Source: Spirochaetota bacterium
Lineage (GTDB): Bacteria; Spirochaetota; UBA12135; COTS27; JAFLEE01
Direction of reading: 5' to 3'
Length of the DNA stretch: 64,000 bases
Assembly (NCBI GenBank): GCA_017302015.1
Contig: JAFLEE010000007.1
Location: 1-64,000, forward strand
A program made the translations under genes and the position numbers. Within the stretch, counting starts at the first letter, position 1, and every line of letters starts with the position of its first letter. The notes under the pieces were generated by a model. The model was given only the letters and a program-made list of their open reading frames with translations. It was not told the origin of the DNA and did not search any database. Shown here one piece after another: positions 25,596 through 34,434 of this stretch.

Positions 25596-26345
25596 ATGCC
25601 CCCCGATCCTCGCCTCCTCCAGACTTCCCTCGATGGTCTCGACCTGAGCTCTGCCCTGGCCTTCGTGGCCTCGCGCTACGGAGAAAGCGCCGCCTTTTCC
25701 ACGAGTTTGGGCCTGGAAGACCAACTCATCACCCACGCCATCTTCGCCGGGGCCCTGCCGATACGCGTGTTCACCCTCGATACGGGTCGCCTATTCCCCG
25801 AGACCCTGGAAACCCTGGAGGCCACCCGGGAACGCTACCACCGAAGCATCGAAGTCTACGTCCCCGATGCCGCCTCGGTGGAAAAACTCCTCACGGCGAA
25901 GGGGGCCTTCAGTTTTCGCCGCAGCATCGAGGATCGGAAGGAATGCTGCCGCATCCGCAAGGTGGAGCCCCTATCCCGCGCGCTCCAGGGCGCGCGACTT
26001 TGGATCACGGGCATCCGCGCGGAGCAGGCGGATTCCCGCAAAGACCTGCCCACCGTGGAGTGGGACGAGGGGCACGGCCTCCTCAAGTGGCATCCCCTCC
26101 TCCATTGGAGCCTGGTGGAGGTGGAAGCCTACCTCAAGGACCATGGCGTTCCCGTCAACGCCCTCCACGCGCGCGCCTACCCGAGCATCGGCTGCCAACC
26201 CTGCACCCGCGCCGTGAAACCCGGCGAAGAGGCGCGTTCGGGGCGCTGGTGGTGGGAGCAGGCCGAGCAGAAAGAATGCGGCCTGCATTTTAAGGACGGC
26301 AAGGCCGTGCGAAATGCGAATCCGGGCGAGAAGGAAAATCCATGA
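25596..26345 (+). CDS. cysH: Adenylyl-sulfate (APS) reductase, thioredoxin-dependent
   Basis: A 249-residue reductase making sulfite from activated sulfate. The N-type ATP pyrophosphatase fold shows FSTSLGLEDQLITHAI. The four Cys that bind the [4Fe-4S] cluster in APS-type enzymes are present (KECCRIRKVEPL and GCQPCTRAV), as is the C-terminal ECGLH with the catalytic Cys. The cluster motif marks it as a bacterial APS reductase rather than an enterobacterial PAPS reductase, consistent with the absence of an APS kinase (cysC) gene here. First gene of an operon; AGGA lies 8 bases before the ATG, and the stop overlaps cysD by 4 bases. Confidence 0.93.
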   Translation: MPPDPRLLQTSLDGLDLSSALAFVASRYGESAAFSTSLGLEDQLITHAIFAGALPIRVFTLDTGRLFPETLETLEATRERYHRSIEVYVPDAASVEKLLTAKGAFSFRRSIEDRKECCRIRKVEPLSRALQGARLWITGIRAEQADSRKDLPTVEWDEGHGLLKWHPLLHWSLVEVEAYLKDHGVPVNALHARAYPSIGCQPCTRAVKPGEEARSGRWWWEQAEQKECGLHFKDGKAVRNANPGEKENP

Positions 26346-27235
26346 TGGATGCCATCGACGAACTTGAAGCGGAGGCCATCTCGATCCTTCGGGAAGTCGC
26401 CGGGCAGTATTCCCGCAGCGCGCTCCTCTTCTCGGGCGGCAAGGATTCCATCGCCCTCGCCCGCCTCTCCGAGAAGGCCTTCCGCCCCGGGCGCTTCCCC
26501 TACCCGCTCCTGCACATCGATACCGGGCATAATTTCCCCGAGGCCATCGAATACCGCGACCGGATGGCGGCGGATCTCGGCGAGGAACTCCTCGTGCGCC
26601 GGGTGCAGGACTCCATCGACGCGGGCAAGGCCGTGGAGGAGACAGGCAAGGGCGCCAGCCGCAATGCCCTCCAATCCATCACCCTCCTCGACGCGGTGGC
26701 CGAGTTCCGCTTCGAGGCCCTCATCGGCGGCGCCCGGCGCGACGAGGAGAAGGCGCGGGCCAAGGAGCGCGTCTTCAGCCTGCGGGACGAGTTCGGCCAA
26801 TGGGACCCCAAACGCCAGCGCCCCGAACTCTGGAACCTCTACAACGGCCGCCTGCGCCCCGGCGAGCACGTGCGCGTCTTCCCCCTCTCCAATTGGACCG
26901 AACTCGACGTCTGGGAGTACCTGCGCCGCGAGGGGGTCGAACTCCCCTCCCTCTACTTCTCCCATTCGCGCAAGGTGGTGCGCCGCGGGGCCGCCCTGTT
27001 CCCGGTCTCGCCCTTCGTCCACGTCGACCCCGGGGAGGAGATCCTCGAATCCACGGTGCGCTTCCGCACGGTGGGCGACATGACCTGCACCGCCGCGGTG
27101 GAATCCCGGGCCGCCACCCTCGACGCGGTGGTGGAGGAGATCCGCCGCAGCCGGGAGAGCGAGCGGGGTTCCCGCCTCGACGACCAGCGCAGCGAGGCCG
27201 CCATGGAAGAGCGGAAAAAACAGGGGTATTTCTGA
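26342..27235 (+). CDS. cysD: Sulfate adenylyltransferase subunit 2
   Basis: A 297-residue ATP-sulfurylase catalytic subunit that makes APS from ATP and sulfate. The PP-loop is LLFSGGKDSIA, followed by LLHIDTGHNFPE; GGARRDEEKARAKER and FPLSNWTELDVWEYL are standard CysD landmarks. It ends in the usual basic KKQGYF. The start overlaps the cysH stop (ATGA) and its stop overlaps the cysN start by one base (TGATG), so all three are translationally coupled. Confidence 0.95.
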   Translation: MMDAIDELEAEAISILREVAGQYSRSALLFSGGKDSIALARLSEKAFRPGRFPYPLLHIDTGHNFPEAIEYRDRMAADLGEELLVRRVQDSIDAGKAVEETGKGASRNALQSITLLDAVAEFRFEALIGGARRDEEKARAKERVFSLRDEFGQWDPKRQRPELWNLYNGRLRPGEHVRVFPLSNWTELDVWEYLRREGVELPSLYFSHSRKVVRRGAALFPVSPFVHVDPGEEILESTVRFRTVGDMTCTAAVESRAATLDAVVEEIRRSRESERGSRLDDQRSEAAMEERKKQGYF

Positions 27236-28518
27236 TGCGCCGCCTACGCTTCATCACCGCCGGCTCGGTGGACGACGGCAAGAGCACCCTCATCGGGCGC
27301 CTCCTCTACGAGACCGGGGCCGTGCTCAACGACCAACTCGCGGCCCTGGAGAGGAGCCGCATCCGCAACGAGAACGGCTCGGTCAACCTCGCCCTGCTCA
27401 CCGACGGCCTCATGGACGAGCGCCTGCAGGGCATCACCATCGACATCGCCTGGAAATACTTCGCCACCGCCGCGCGACGCTTCGTCATCATCGACGCCCC
27501 CGGCCATGTGCAGTACACCCGCAATATGGTCACCGGGGCCTCCCATGCCGACCTCGCGGTGATCCTCATCGACGCCCGCAAGGGGGTCATCGAGCAGACG
27601 CGCCGCCACTCCGCGGTGGCCGCGCTCCTGGGCATCCCCAGGATCGTGGTGGCTGTGAACAAGCTCGATCTCGTGGGCTTCGACCGCGGTCGCTTCGATC
27701 GGATCGCCGGGGACTATCTCGGCATCGCCGAAAAACTGGGCCTCAAGGGGGTCCACCTCCTCCCCGTGAGCGCGCTCGAGGGCGACAACGTGGTCTCCCG
27801 TTCGACGCGCACCCCGTGGTATGACGGGCCCCCGCTCCTGGAACTCCTGGAATCGGCCCCCGTGGACGAGGGCATCGAGGCCCGCCCCGCGCGCATGGCG
27901 GTCCAGCACGTCATCCGGCCCCAGGCCAAGGGCTTCCACGATTATCGGGCCTTCGGCGGCCAGGTGCTCTCGGGCACCTTCCGCAAGGGCGACGCGGTGA
28001 CCCTGCTCCCCAGCGGGGCCACCACCCGCGTCCTTTCCGTGGAGGCCGCTGGCCGGGAACTCGCCGAGGGGCCAGCCCCCCTTTCCGTCGCGTTGCGCCT
28101 GGCCCATGAAGTCGATGCCAGCCGGGGCGATTGGATCGTCGCCAGCGGGGCCCCGCCGATCCTCTCCCAGGACCTGGTCGCCGACTTGTGCTGGTTGGAT
28201 GAGAAGCCCCTGGTCGAGGGCGCCCGCACGCTCGTGCGCCACGGCACCGCGTTTTTGCGCGCATCGGTGCGCGACTTAAGCCGCCGCTGGGATCTGGATT
28301 CGATCGAAGAGAAGCCCCTCACGAACGGGGACCGCCGCCTTGCGTTCAACGAATTGGGGCGGGTCACGATCCGCCTGGCTCGGCCCATCCCCTTCGATCC
28401 CTATGGGGAAAACCGCCTCACGGGCGCCATGGTGCTCATCGACGAGGCGAGCGGGCGCACCGTCGGGGCGGCGATGATCCGCGCGAGCGCCCCGCCCGAC
28501 GACGAACCTTCCATCTAA
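27235..28518 (+). CDS. cysN: Sulfate adenylyltransferase subunit 1 (GTPase)
   Basis: A 427-residue EF-Tu-like GTPase whose GTP hydrolysis drives APS formation by CysD. G1 is AGSVDDGKST, G3 DAPGH, G4 NKLD; QGITIDIAWKYF is the CysN switch-I region. The C-terminal half has two beta-barrel domains (FGGQVLSGTFRKGDAV). There is no C-terminal APS kinase fusion, which agrees with an APS-reducing pathway. Start ATG 27235 shares a base with the cysD stop; the longer frame upstream is a shadow of cysD. Confidence 0.95.
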   Translation: MRRLRFITAGSVDDGKSTLIGRLLYETGAVLNDQLAALERSRIRNENGSVNLALLTDGLMDERLQGITIDIAWKYFATAARRFVIIDAPGHVQYTRNMVTGASHADLAVILIDARKGVIEQTRRHSAVAALLGIPRIVVAVNKLDLVGFDRGRFDRIAGDYLGIAEKLGLKGVHLLPVSALEGDNVVSRSTRTPWYDGPPLLELLESAPVDEGIEARPARMAVQHVIRPQAKGFHDYRAFGGQVLSGTFRKGDAVTLLPSGATTRVLSVEAAGRELAEGPAPLSVALRLAHEVDASRGDWIVASGAPPILSQDLVADLCWLDEKPLVEGARTLVRHGTAFLRASVRDLSRRWDLDSIEEKPLTNGDRRLAFNELGRVTIRLARPIPFDPYGENRLTGAMVLIDEASGRTVGAAMIRASAPPDDEPSI

Positions 28519-28541
28519 GCCCCGATCCTGAACACTCGCCC

Positions 28542-30014
28542 ATGAATCCCGACCCGTCCTCCTCGAGCGCCGCGGCCCCCTCCGCGGCCAAAACCAAGGC
28601 ACCAAGAACCGGGAGCGTCGCCTTGATCGGAGCCGGTCCCGGGCATCCCGACTTGCTCACCCTGAAGGGCGCCCGGCTGTTATCTCTCGCTGAAGTGGTC
28701 GTCTACGATGCGCTCCTCCATCCCGCGATGCTCGATCTATTCCCCGCCGGGGCACAGCGAGTCTTCGCGGGAAAACGCGCGGGAAAACATTCCCTGAGCC
28801 AAGGGGCCATCCAAGAAATCCTCATCGCCAAAGCGCGGGAAGGAAAGCGGGTGGTGCGCCTCAAGGGGGGCGACCCGTTCATCTTCGGGCGCGGTGGCGA
28901 AGAAGTTCGCGCGCTCCAAGCAGCGGGCATCCCCTACGAGGTCGTCCCGGGCGTGAGCGCCCTCAACGGCGCGGCCACCGGCGCGCTCCTTCCCCTCACC
29001 CATCGGGGCCTAAGCCATTCCTTCCTCGCCATCGAGGGTTCCGATGCGGATCGGGATGGTTTCGCCCGGGCCCTCGCCTCCCGGGTCCAAACCGTCATCG
29101 TATTCATGGGGGGGCGGCACGCCGCGCGCATCGCCGCCATCGCGTTGGATGGGGGTTGGAACGGCGAGACCCCCGCCGCCCTGGTCTGGAACGGGGGGCG
29201 GCCCGACGAGGTCCTCTGGCTCGGGGACCTCGACCGACTCTCTCGCCGCGAGGAGGAGGCGCCGGTGGACGGCCCGTGCCTCATCTATTTCGGGGAATCC
29301 CTTGCGGTACTCCGAGCCGACGAAGGGAAGATTCCCCGAGCCGCTCAAGACCGTGACCCTCCCGCCACAACCCGAAGTGCCTCCCCGATCCCGTTGACTT
29401 TCCCGGTCTGGCTTAAACTCGGGGGCGAGCGCGTGCTGATCGTGGGGGGCGGCACGGTGGCCCTCCAAAAGATCCGCTCGCTCCTGGGGACGGGCGCACA
29501 GATCGATGTCGTCGCCCTCGCCGTGCGGCCCGAATTAGATCGCCTTTTAGCGGAGGCTTCCCTAAGACGCATCGACCGGCGCTCCGTTGTGGAGAGCGAT
29601 CTCACGGGGGCGCGCTTGGTGGTGTGCGCCGCGAATGACCCCGCCACCAACGCCCAGGTCGCCGCGTGGGCCCGCCGGGCCGGCATCTGGGTCAATAGCG
29701 TGGACGACCCGGCCGCGTGCAGCCTGCTCACCGGGGCCGTGGTGGAGCGCGGGCCGGTCCGCGTCGCCATCGGTACGGAGGGCCGCCTTCCCGGGCTCTC
29801 CGGCCTGTTGCGTCGCCTGCTGGAGGGCCTGCTTCCCGGGGACCACGACGGCGCCTGGGCCGATCTGGAAAGGGCGAGGGACGAACTCAAGTCGCGCCTG
29901 CCCTCCTCCCCCGAGCGCATGGCCATCCTCCGGGAAACCCTCGGCCAATTAGAAGAACGCTATTTCAAAAAATCCGCGCTGCCCGAACGGGCGCACCCCC
30001 AGGAAATCCCATGA
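28542..30014 (+). CDS. cysG: Siroheme synthase, SUMT-precorrin-2 dehydrogenase fusion in reversed order
   Basis: A 490-residue bifunctional enzyme making siroheme for the sulfite reductase encoded next. Residues about 25-260 are uroporphyrinogen-III C-methyltransferase (VALIGAGPGHPDLLTLKGA, VRLKGGDPFIFGRGGEE, VVPGVSALNGA). Residues about 290-480 are a Met8/CysG-N-type precorrin-2 dehydrogenase/ferrochelatase (VLIVGGGTVALQKI, VNSVDDPAACSLLTGAVV, which keeps the catalytic Asp). In E. coli CysG the dehydrogenase is N-terminal and the methyltransferase C-terminal, so the order here is inverted, joined by a 25-residue linker. The gene is 23 bases after cysN and overlaps sir by 4 bases. No clear Shine-Dalgarno sequence. 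Confidence 0.9.
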   Translation: MNPDPSSSSAAAPSAAKTKAPRTGSVALIGAGPGHPDLLTLKGARLLSLAEVVVYDALLHPAMLDLFPAGAQRVFAGKRAGKHSLSQGAIQEILIAKAREGKRVVRLKGGDPFIFGRGGEEVRALQAAGIPYEVVPGVSALNGAATGALLPLTHRGLSHSFLAIEGSDADRDGFARALASRVQTVIVFMGGRHAARIAAIALDGGWNGETPAALVWNGGRPDEVLWLGDLDRLSRREEEAPVDGPCLIYFGESLAVLRADEGKIPRAAQDRDPPATTRSASPIPLTFPVWLKLGGERVLIVGGGTVALQKIRSLLGTGAQIDVVALAVRPELDRLLAEASLRRIDRRSVVESDLTGARLVVCAANDPATNAQVAAWARRAGIWVNSVDDPAACSLLTGAVVERGPVRVAIGTEGRLPGLSGLLRRLLEGLLPGDHDGAWADLERARDELKSRLPSSPERMAILRETLGQLEERYFKKSALPERAHPQEIP

Positions 30015-31693
30015 CTGAACCCGCCAAACTCCACGCCAACGAAGCCATCAAGGAGAAATCCCGCGGGCTGCGGGGCTCGCTCGCCGCGGAACTGAAGAGC
30101 GGCGAATCCGGCCTCAGCGCCGACGGGCAGCAGCTCATCAAGTTCCACGGCCTCTACCAGCAATACGACCGCGAGAAGATCGGGCCGGTGAAGGACCGCG
30201 CCCACACCTTCATGCTCCGCGGCCGCATCCCCGGGGGGCGCCTCAGCGCCGCCCAGTACCTCATGTGGGACGGCCTCGCCGACGAGTTCGGCGGCCAGAC
30301 GCTGCGCCTCACCACGCGCCAGAGCCTCCAACTCTACGGGCTCCTGAAGGGCGACCTGAAGCGCGTCATCCAACGCATTTGGGACCACGCGCTTTCGACC
30401 CAGGGCGCTTGCGGCGATATCGTGCGCAACGTCACCCAGGCGGCCAACCCGTGGGGCCGCCCCGATCTCGCCCAACTCGACCCCGTGGCCGCCCGCCTCT
30501 CCAACCATTTCATCGCCAAATCCGCGGCCTATCTCGAGACGTGGATCGATGGGGAGCCCGTGACCCCGCCGAACCAGGTGGAGGCCGACCCCATCTACGG
30601 GAAGACCTACCTTCCGCGCAAGTTCAAGATCGCCGTCACCTTGGCGGGCAATAATTCCGTGGACCTCTACACCAACGACCTGGCCTTCGCCGCCACCCTG
30701 GCCGGCGATGGACGCATCGGCGGCTACCACGTCTTCGTCGGCGGGGGCCTGGGCACGACCCACAACAAACCCGAGACTTTTCCGCGCAAAGCCGACCACC
30801 TGGGATGGATCCCCGCCAACCACCTGCTCCCCGTCGCCGAGGCCGTCGTGACCGCCCACCGGGATTTCGGCGACCGCAGCGACCGCAAGCACGCGCGCCT
30901 CAAATACGTGCTCCATGAGAAGGGGGTGGACTGGTTCCGCAGCGAAGTGAGCCAACGGGCCCACGTGTTCTTCGAACCCCGCCTGCTTCCCCCCTGGAAC
31001 ACGCCCTCCTACCTCGGGTGGCAGAAGATGGTCAATGGGAACCTGGCCCTGGGCTTCCATCTGCTCTCCGGACGCCTGCGCGACGAGAAGGGGCGGCCCC
31101 TCAAATCGGCGGTGGCCCACCTCGTGCGCGAGTTCCGCCTCCCCGTCCAACTCACCTCCGACCAAGACCTCATCTTCCTCGATATCCCGCCCCACCGGAA
31201 GGGCGAAATCGAAACCTACCTCGCGGCGCGCGGGCTCTCCCCCGACGCGCCGACGAAGGTACATGAGCGGGCCATGGCTTGCCCCGCCTTGCCCACCTGC
31301 TCCCTGGCCATCACCGAAGCCGAGCGCTTCCTTCCGAAATTCCTTTCGGAGGTAGACGCCCTTTTGGCGAAGCACGGGCTCCAGGACCGGGCCCCCGTCC
31401 TGCGCATGACCGGATGCCCCAATGGATGCGCCCGGCCCTATACCGCCGAGATCGGCCTCGTGGGCCAGCAGGCGGGGGGAAAATACGCGCTCTACGTGGG
31501 CGGCGACCATGAAGGCACGCGCCTCGCTTTCCCCTTAGCGGATAAATTGCCGCTGGATGAAATCAAAAGGATGCTCGACGGGCTCTTCGCCGCATGGAAA
31601 TCCGAGGGGGCCGAACAGGAGCGTTTCGGTTCCTACGCCGCGCGCCTTTCGGCGGAGGCTTTGAGGGCGAAACTGTCCATCGCCAATTCCTGA
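30011..31693 (+). CDS. cysI: Assimilatory sulfite reductase hemoprotein
   Basis: A 560-residue siroheme/[4Fe-4S] enzyme reducing sulfite to sulfide. Two duplicated ferredoxin-like halves are visible; substrate-binding basic motifs include LTTRQSLQLYGLLK, and the cluster Cys residues are in ACPALPTCSLAITEAER and TGCPNGCARPY, the CysI pattern. Nitrite reductase is the alternative, but position in a cysHDNG operon argues for sulfite. No flavoprotein subunit (CysJ) is encoded here, so electrons may come from ferredoxin or an unlinked partner. Start fixed by the 4-base overlap with cysG; last gene of the operon. Confidence 0.92.
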   Translation: MTEPAKLHANEAIKEKSRGLRGSLAAELKSGESGLSADGQQLIKFHGLYQQYDREKIGPVKDRAHTFMLRGRIPGGRLSAAQYLMWDGLADEFGGQTLRLTTRQSLQLYGLLKGDLKRVIQRIWDHALSTQGACGDIVRNVTQAANPWGRPDLAQLDPVAARLSNHFIAKSAAYLETWIDGEPVTPPNQVEADPIYGKTYLPRKFKIAVTLAGNNSVDLYTNDLAFAATLAGDGRIGGYHVFVGGGLGTTHNKPETFPRKADHLGWIPANHLLPVAEAVVTAHRDFGDRSDRKHARLKYVLHEKGVDWFRSEVSQRAHVFFEPRLLPPWNTPSYLGWQKMVNGNLALGFHLLSGRLRDEKGRPLKSAVAHLVREFRLPVQLTSDQDLIFLDIPPHRKGEIETYLAARGLSPDAPTKVHERAMACPALPTCSLAITEAERFLPKFLSEVDALLAKHGLQDRAPVLRMTGCPNGCARPYTAEIGLVGQQAGGKYALYVGGDHEGTRLAFPLADKLPLDEIKRMLDGLFAAWKSEGAEQERFGSYAARLSAEALRAKLSIANS

Positions 31694-31776
31694 GTACCGC
31701 CGCGCCGGGCTATCCTATCGCCACGGGGAAATTGGAATTCCCCGGGACGCACGGCGCTTGCTTCCCTCCCCGAGGG

Positions 31777-32793
31777 TTACTTGGACTCCCTCCGAAAAAG
31801 TTGATCGAAGGTGCCGCCGTCCGAAAAGTGCGTCTGCTGCGCCTTCTGCCATCCGCCGAAGGCCTCATCGATGGTAACGAGCCGGATCGCCGGAAATTTT
31901 GAAGCGAACTTGGCGGCCACCGAGCGCTCCGTCGGGCGGAAGCCGTGGCGGGCCGCGATCTCCTGCCCCGCGGGGCTATAGAGGTATTCGAGGTACGCCT
32001 TGGCGATCTCGAGGTTACCGTGCTTCTTCGCCACCGACTCCACGACCGCCACCGGAGGTTCGGCGAGGATGCTGAGGCTCGGGTACACCACCTCGAATGG
32101 ATCTGTTCCGAACTCGCGTCGCACGAGGTCGGCCTCGCTCTCCCAAGAAAGGAGCACATCGCCGAGGCCGCGCTGGGCGAAGGTGAGGGTACTTCCGCGG
32201 GCCCCCGAATCGAGTACGGGCACGTTTTTGAGGAGGGCCCCGACGAACGCGCGGATTCTCGGTTCCTCGCGATCGAAATTCTTCGAAGCCCAGGCCCAGG
32301 CGGCGAGGTAATTCCATCGGGCGCCGCCGGAGGTCTTGGGGTTCGGGGTGATCACCGCCACTCCCGGCTTCACGAGATCGCCCCAATCCTTGATCCCCTT
32401 CGGATTGCCCTTCCGCACGAGGAAATGGATCGTCGAGGTGATGGGGACGCCGTGGTTCGGCAATTTCTTCCGCCAATCAGGCGAAAGCAAGTTTGCCTTC
32501 GCGGCGATGACGTCGATATCATAGGCCAACGCGAGGGTCACGACGTCGGCTTCGAGGCCTTCGATCACGGCGCGGGCCTGCTTTCCGGACCCTCCGTGGG
32601 ATTGGCGGATTCGGACCGCGACCGCCGTTTTCGCCTGGTACGCTTTGGTGAAGGCAGTATTGAACTCTTGGTAGAGTTCGCGGGTGGGATCATAGCTGAC
32701 ATTGAGGAGTTCCGGGGCAGACATTCCCATTGTGAATACTAGGGCCAGGCTGATGAGGAGGGTGCGGGAGGTGGTATATAAAGGGGACGTCAT
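31777..32793 (-). CDS. sbp: Sulfate-binding periplasmic protein
   Basis: A 338-residue exported substrate-binding protein for the CysTWA importer. The signal peptide ([16 protein letters not shown]) is followed by [17 protein letters not shown], then [32 protein letters not shown] and LLSWESEA, all hallmarks of the Sbp/CysP family. It is transcribed toward sir and separated from cysTWA by the reductive operon. AAGGA lies 8 bases before the ATG. The promoter upstream carries one clear half of the sulfur-regulon palindrome. Thiosulfate may also be bound. Confidence 0.93.
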   Translation of the reverse strand: MTSPLYTTSRTLLISLALVFTMGMSAPELLNVSYDPTRELYQEFNTAFTKAYQAKTAVAVRIRQSHGGSGKQARAVIEGLEADVVTLALAYDIDVIAAKANLLSPDWRKKLPNHGVPITSTIHFLVRKGNPKGIKDWGDLVKPGVAVITPNPKTSGGARWNYLAAWAWASKNFDREEPRIRAFVGALLKNVPVLDSGARGSTLTFAQRGLGDVLLSWESEADLVRREFGTDPFEVVYPSLSILAEPPVAVVESVAKKHGNLEIAKAYLEYLYSPAGQEIAARHGFRPTERSVAAKFASKFPAIRLVTIDEAFGGWQKAQQTHFSDGGTFDQLFRRESK

Positions 32794-32824
32794 TGCGCAA
32801 TCCTTTAGTATGGCTTGTCTGGTG

Positions 32825-32852
32825 ACTATATCATCTATTATCCATTTGTGAA
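32825..32852 (-). promoter_or_regulatory. sbp promoter
   Basis: On the minus strand TTCACA (32852-32847), 16 bases, TATAGT (32830-32825). An ATAG arm at 32838-32835 lies where the sulfur palindrome would begin, but its second arm (CACC) does not match CTAT, so this is a weak member. The remaining 280 bases up to 33132 contain no gene that I can support. Confidence 0.4.
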
Positions 32853-33132
32853 AATTAGATTTTTTTTCGGAAGAATTTTAGGGTTTCATCCCATTTCACA
32901 TATGCAGGGCTATTTTGTGATAATAGGCCCTTGAACTATGAAAAATTTCCGTTATCCAGGGCAATGATGCGGGAATAGCCCAAAGAATAAAGTTCCCGCT
33001 CTTTCCCCCACCCCCCTCGCCTTTGGATCCACTCCAAACCTCATGGGCGACCCATACTAGACGTAGCCCCTCTCCGGGGCCTCCCAGAAGCAAATTGGAA
33101 GGAATGGAGCCCCTGCGGTCGCCCCTATCTCA

Positions 33133-34434
33133 TCACAGCTTCGAAATCCACCCCCTCACCACCGCCCGATCCGAGGCATGGGGCTCTAAACTCAAGTAGC
33201 GCTCGTAATAGGCCTTCGCCTTGACGCGATCCGGCTTCAGCCGGGCATAGAAACTTCCTTGATTGCGGGCCAAGAGGGCGAACTTCGAGTCGAGTCCCTC
33301 CGCCCGGCTTAATTCTCGTTCCGCACCGGGAAGATCCCCTGCGGCAGCTAGGGCGGTGCCTAAGTTCATCGCGAAGACCGGGTTCGACGGTTCGAGGGAG
33401 GCGGCGCGCCTAATGCATTCCACCGCGGGCGCGCTCCGTCTTTCCCCGTGGTGCAGAACCCCCAGCCAGAACCAAGCGGGCGCGAAGTCGGGGCTGGCCT
33501 TGAGGCAAGCTTGAAAATCACCCACGGCCCCGGCCTCCCGGGACGCATACTTGCACCGCGCAAAAACATAGAGACACTCGGGATGGCGCTGGCGTTCCCA
33601 CGCCTCCCGGGCGAGGGAGAGGGCGCCGTCATAGCGCCCCTCGGCGAGGGCGAGGAGCGCGAGGTCGAGCCGCTTACGCACGGGGTCGGCGTTGGATTCG
33701 ATCTGGCGCGTCAGCGGCAAGAGTTCGATGCGCTCGGGATGGGGATCAAGTTCCACCGACCGAATCGCGGCCGAACCAGAAGCTGCGGACGATACGGCTG
33801 CGCCTGCGGAGGAGCTTGCGCGGTAGCGGAGATCGCCAACGAGGCTCGCGATGTTTTTCACCCACGTGTCGCGGAGGTCGATGATCCCCACATGGTCCGG
33901 CGTCGCGAGGACGAGGGCGCGGCAACGTTTCTGCTCCGATGGATCGAGTTCCCCGAAATAAAGGCGCCAATAGGCGACGGTCGGCGCGTATTCGCTGCCC
34001 GCCGCCAGGGATGCTTCCAAGCGCTTCAAAACGGCGTCGCCCTCCTTGGGTCGTCCGAGTTCCAATCCCAAGATTCCCGCATGATAGATGCGCCCTCGGA
34101 TGGCCATATCCGCATCGGGGGCCCGGGCGGCCTCGATGAAATCTGCCTCCGCCCCCAGGAGGAGGGGCCGATCGGAACGCGGGGGCGGTCCTTGCCGATA
34201 GGCGAGCAGGCGGGCTCTCCCGCGGTAATATTTCCAAGCCGGCTCGCTTAACCCGAGGCCCGCATGCCAAGGGTTTCTTTCGCAATAGACGAGGGCTTGG
34301 GTGCCCCTTTGCTCCGAAAAGAAACGGCGCATCTCGAGGGAAAAGGGCGCCCGATCATCGACGGCCGGAAATAGGGCCGCGATCATAAGGGAGGCGAGGA
34401 GCAAGCCCCGACGGAACGGTGGGGGGATTTTCAT
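33133..34434 (-). CDS. Exported TPR-repeat protein of unknown function
   Basis: A 433-residue protein with an N-terminal membrane/signal segment (GLLLASLMIAALFPA). At least four TPR-like helical pairs are visible in the C-terminal half (for example LALLALAEGRYDGALSLAREA, and later FAPAWFWLGVLHHGERRSAPA and PVFAMNLGTALAAAGDLPGAE). A Ser/Ala-rich linker (SSSAGAAVSSAASGSAA) separates two helical parts. TPR proteins are scaffolds, so it may organise envelope proteins. It overlaps the upstream transglutaminase-fold gene by 4 bases, so the two probably act together. Not recognised as a named family. Confidence 0.75.
   Translation of the reverse strand: MKIPPPFRRGLLLASLMIAALFPAVDDRAPFSLEMRRFFSEQRGTQALVYCERNPWHAGLGLSEPAWKYYRGRARLLAYRQGPPPRSDRPLLLGAEADFIEAARAPDADMAIRGRIYHAGILGLELGRPKEGDAVLKRLEASLAAGSEYAPTVAYWRLYFGELDPSEQKRCRALVLATPDHVGIIDLRDTWVKNIASLVGDLRYRASSSAGAAVSSAASGSAAIRSVELDPHPERIELLPLTRQIESNADPVRKRLDLALLALAEGRYDGALSLAREAWERQRHPECLYVFARCKYASREAGAVGDFQACLKASPDFAPAWFWLGVLHHGERRSAPAVECIRRAASLEPSNPVFAMNLGTALAAAGDLPGAERELSRAEGLDSKFALLARNQGSFYARLKPDRVKAKAYYERYLSLEPHASDRAVVRGWISKL

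Noticed and set aside
26800-27234. N-terminal extension of cysN
   Set aside because: This stretch codes for the end of cysD in another frame; the TGATG junction and GTPase G1 motif fix the start at 27235.
30011-31693. Assimilatory nitrite reductase
   Set aside because: Shares the siroheme motifs, but it is coupled to cysG in a cysHDN operon, which favours sulfite reductase.
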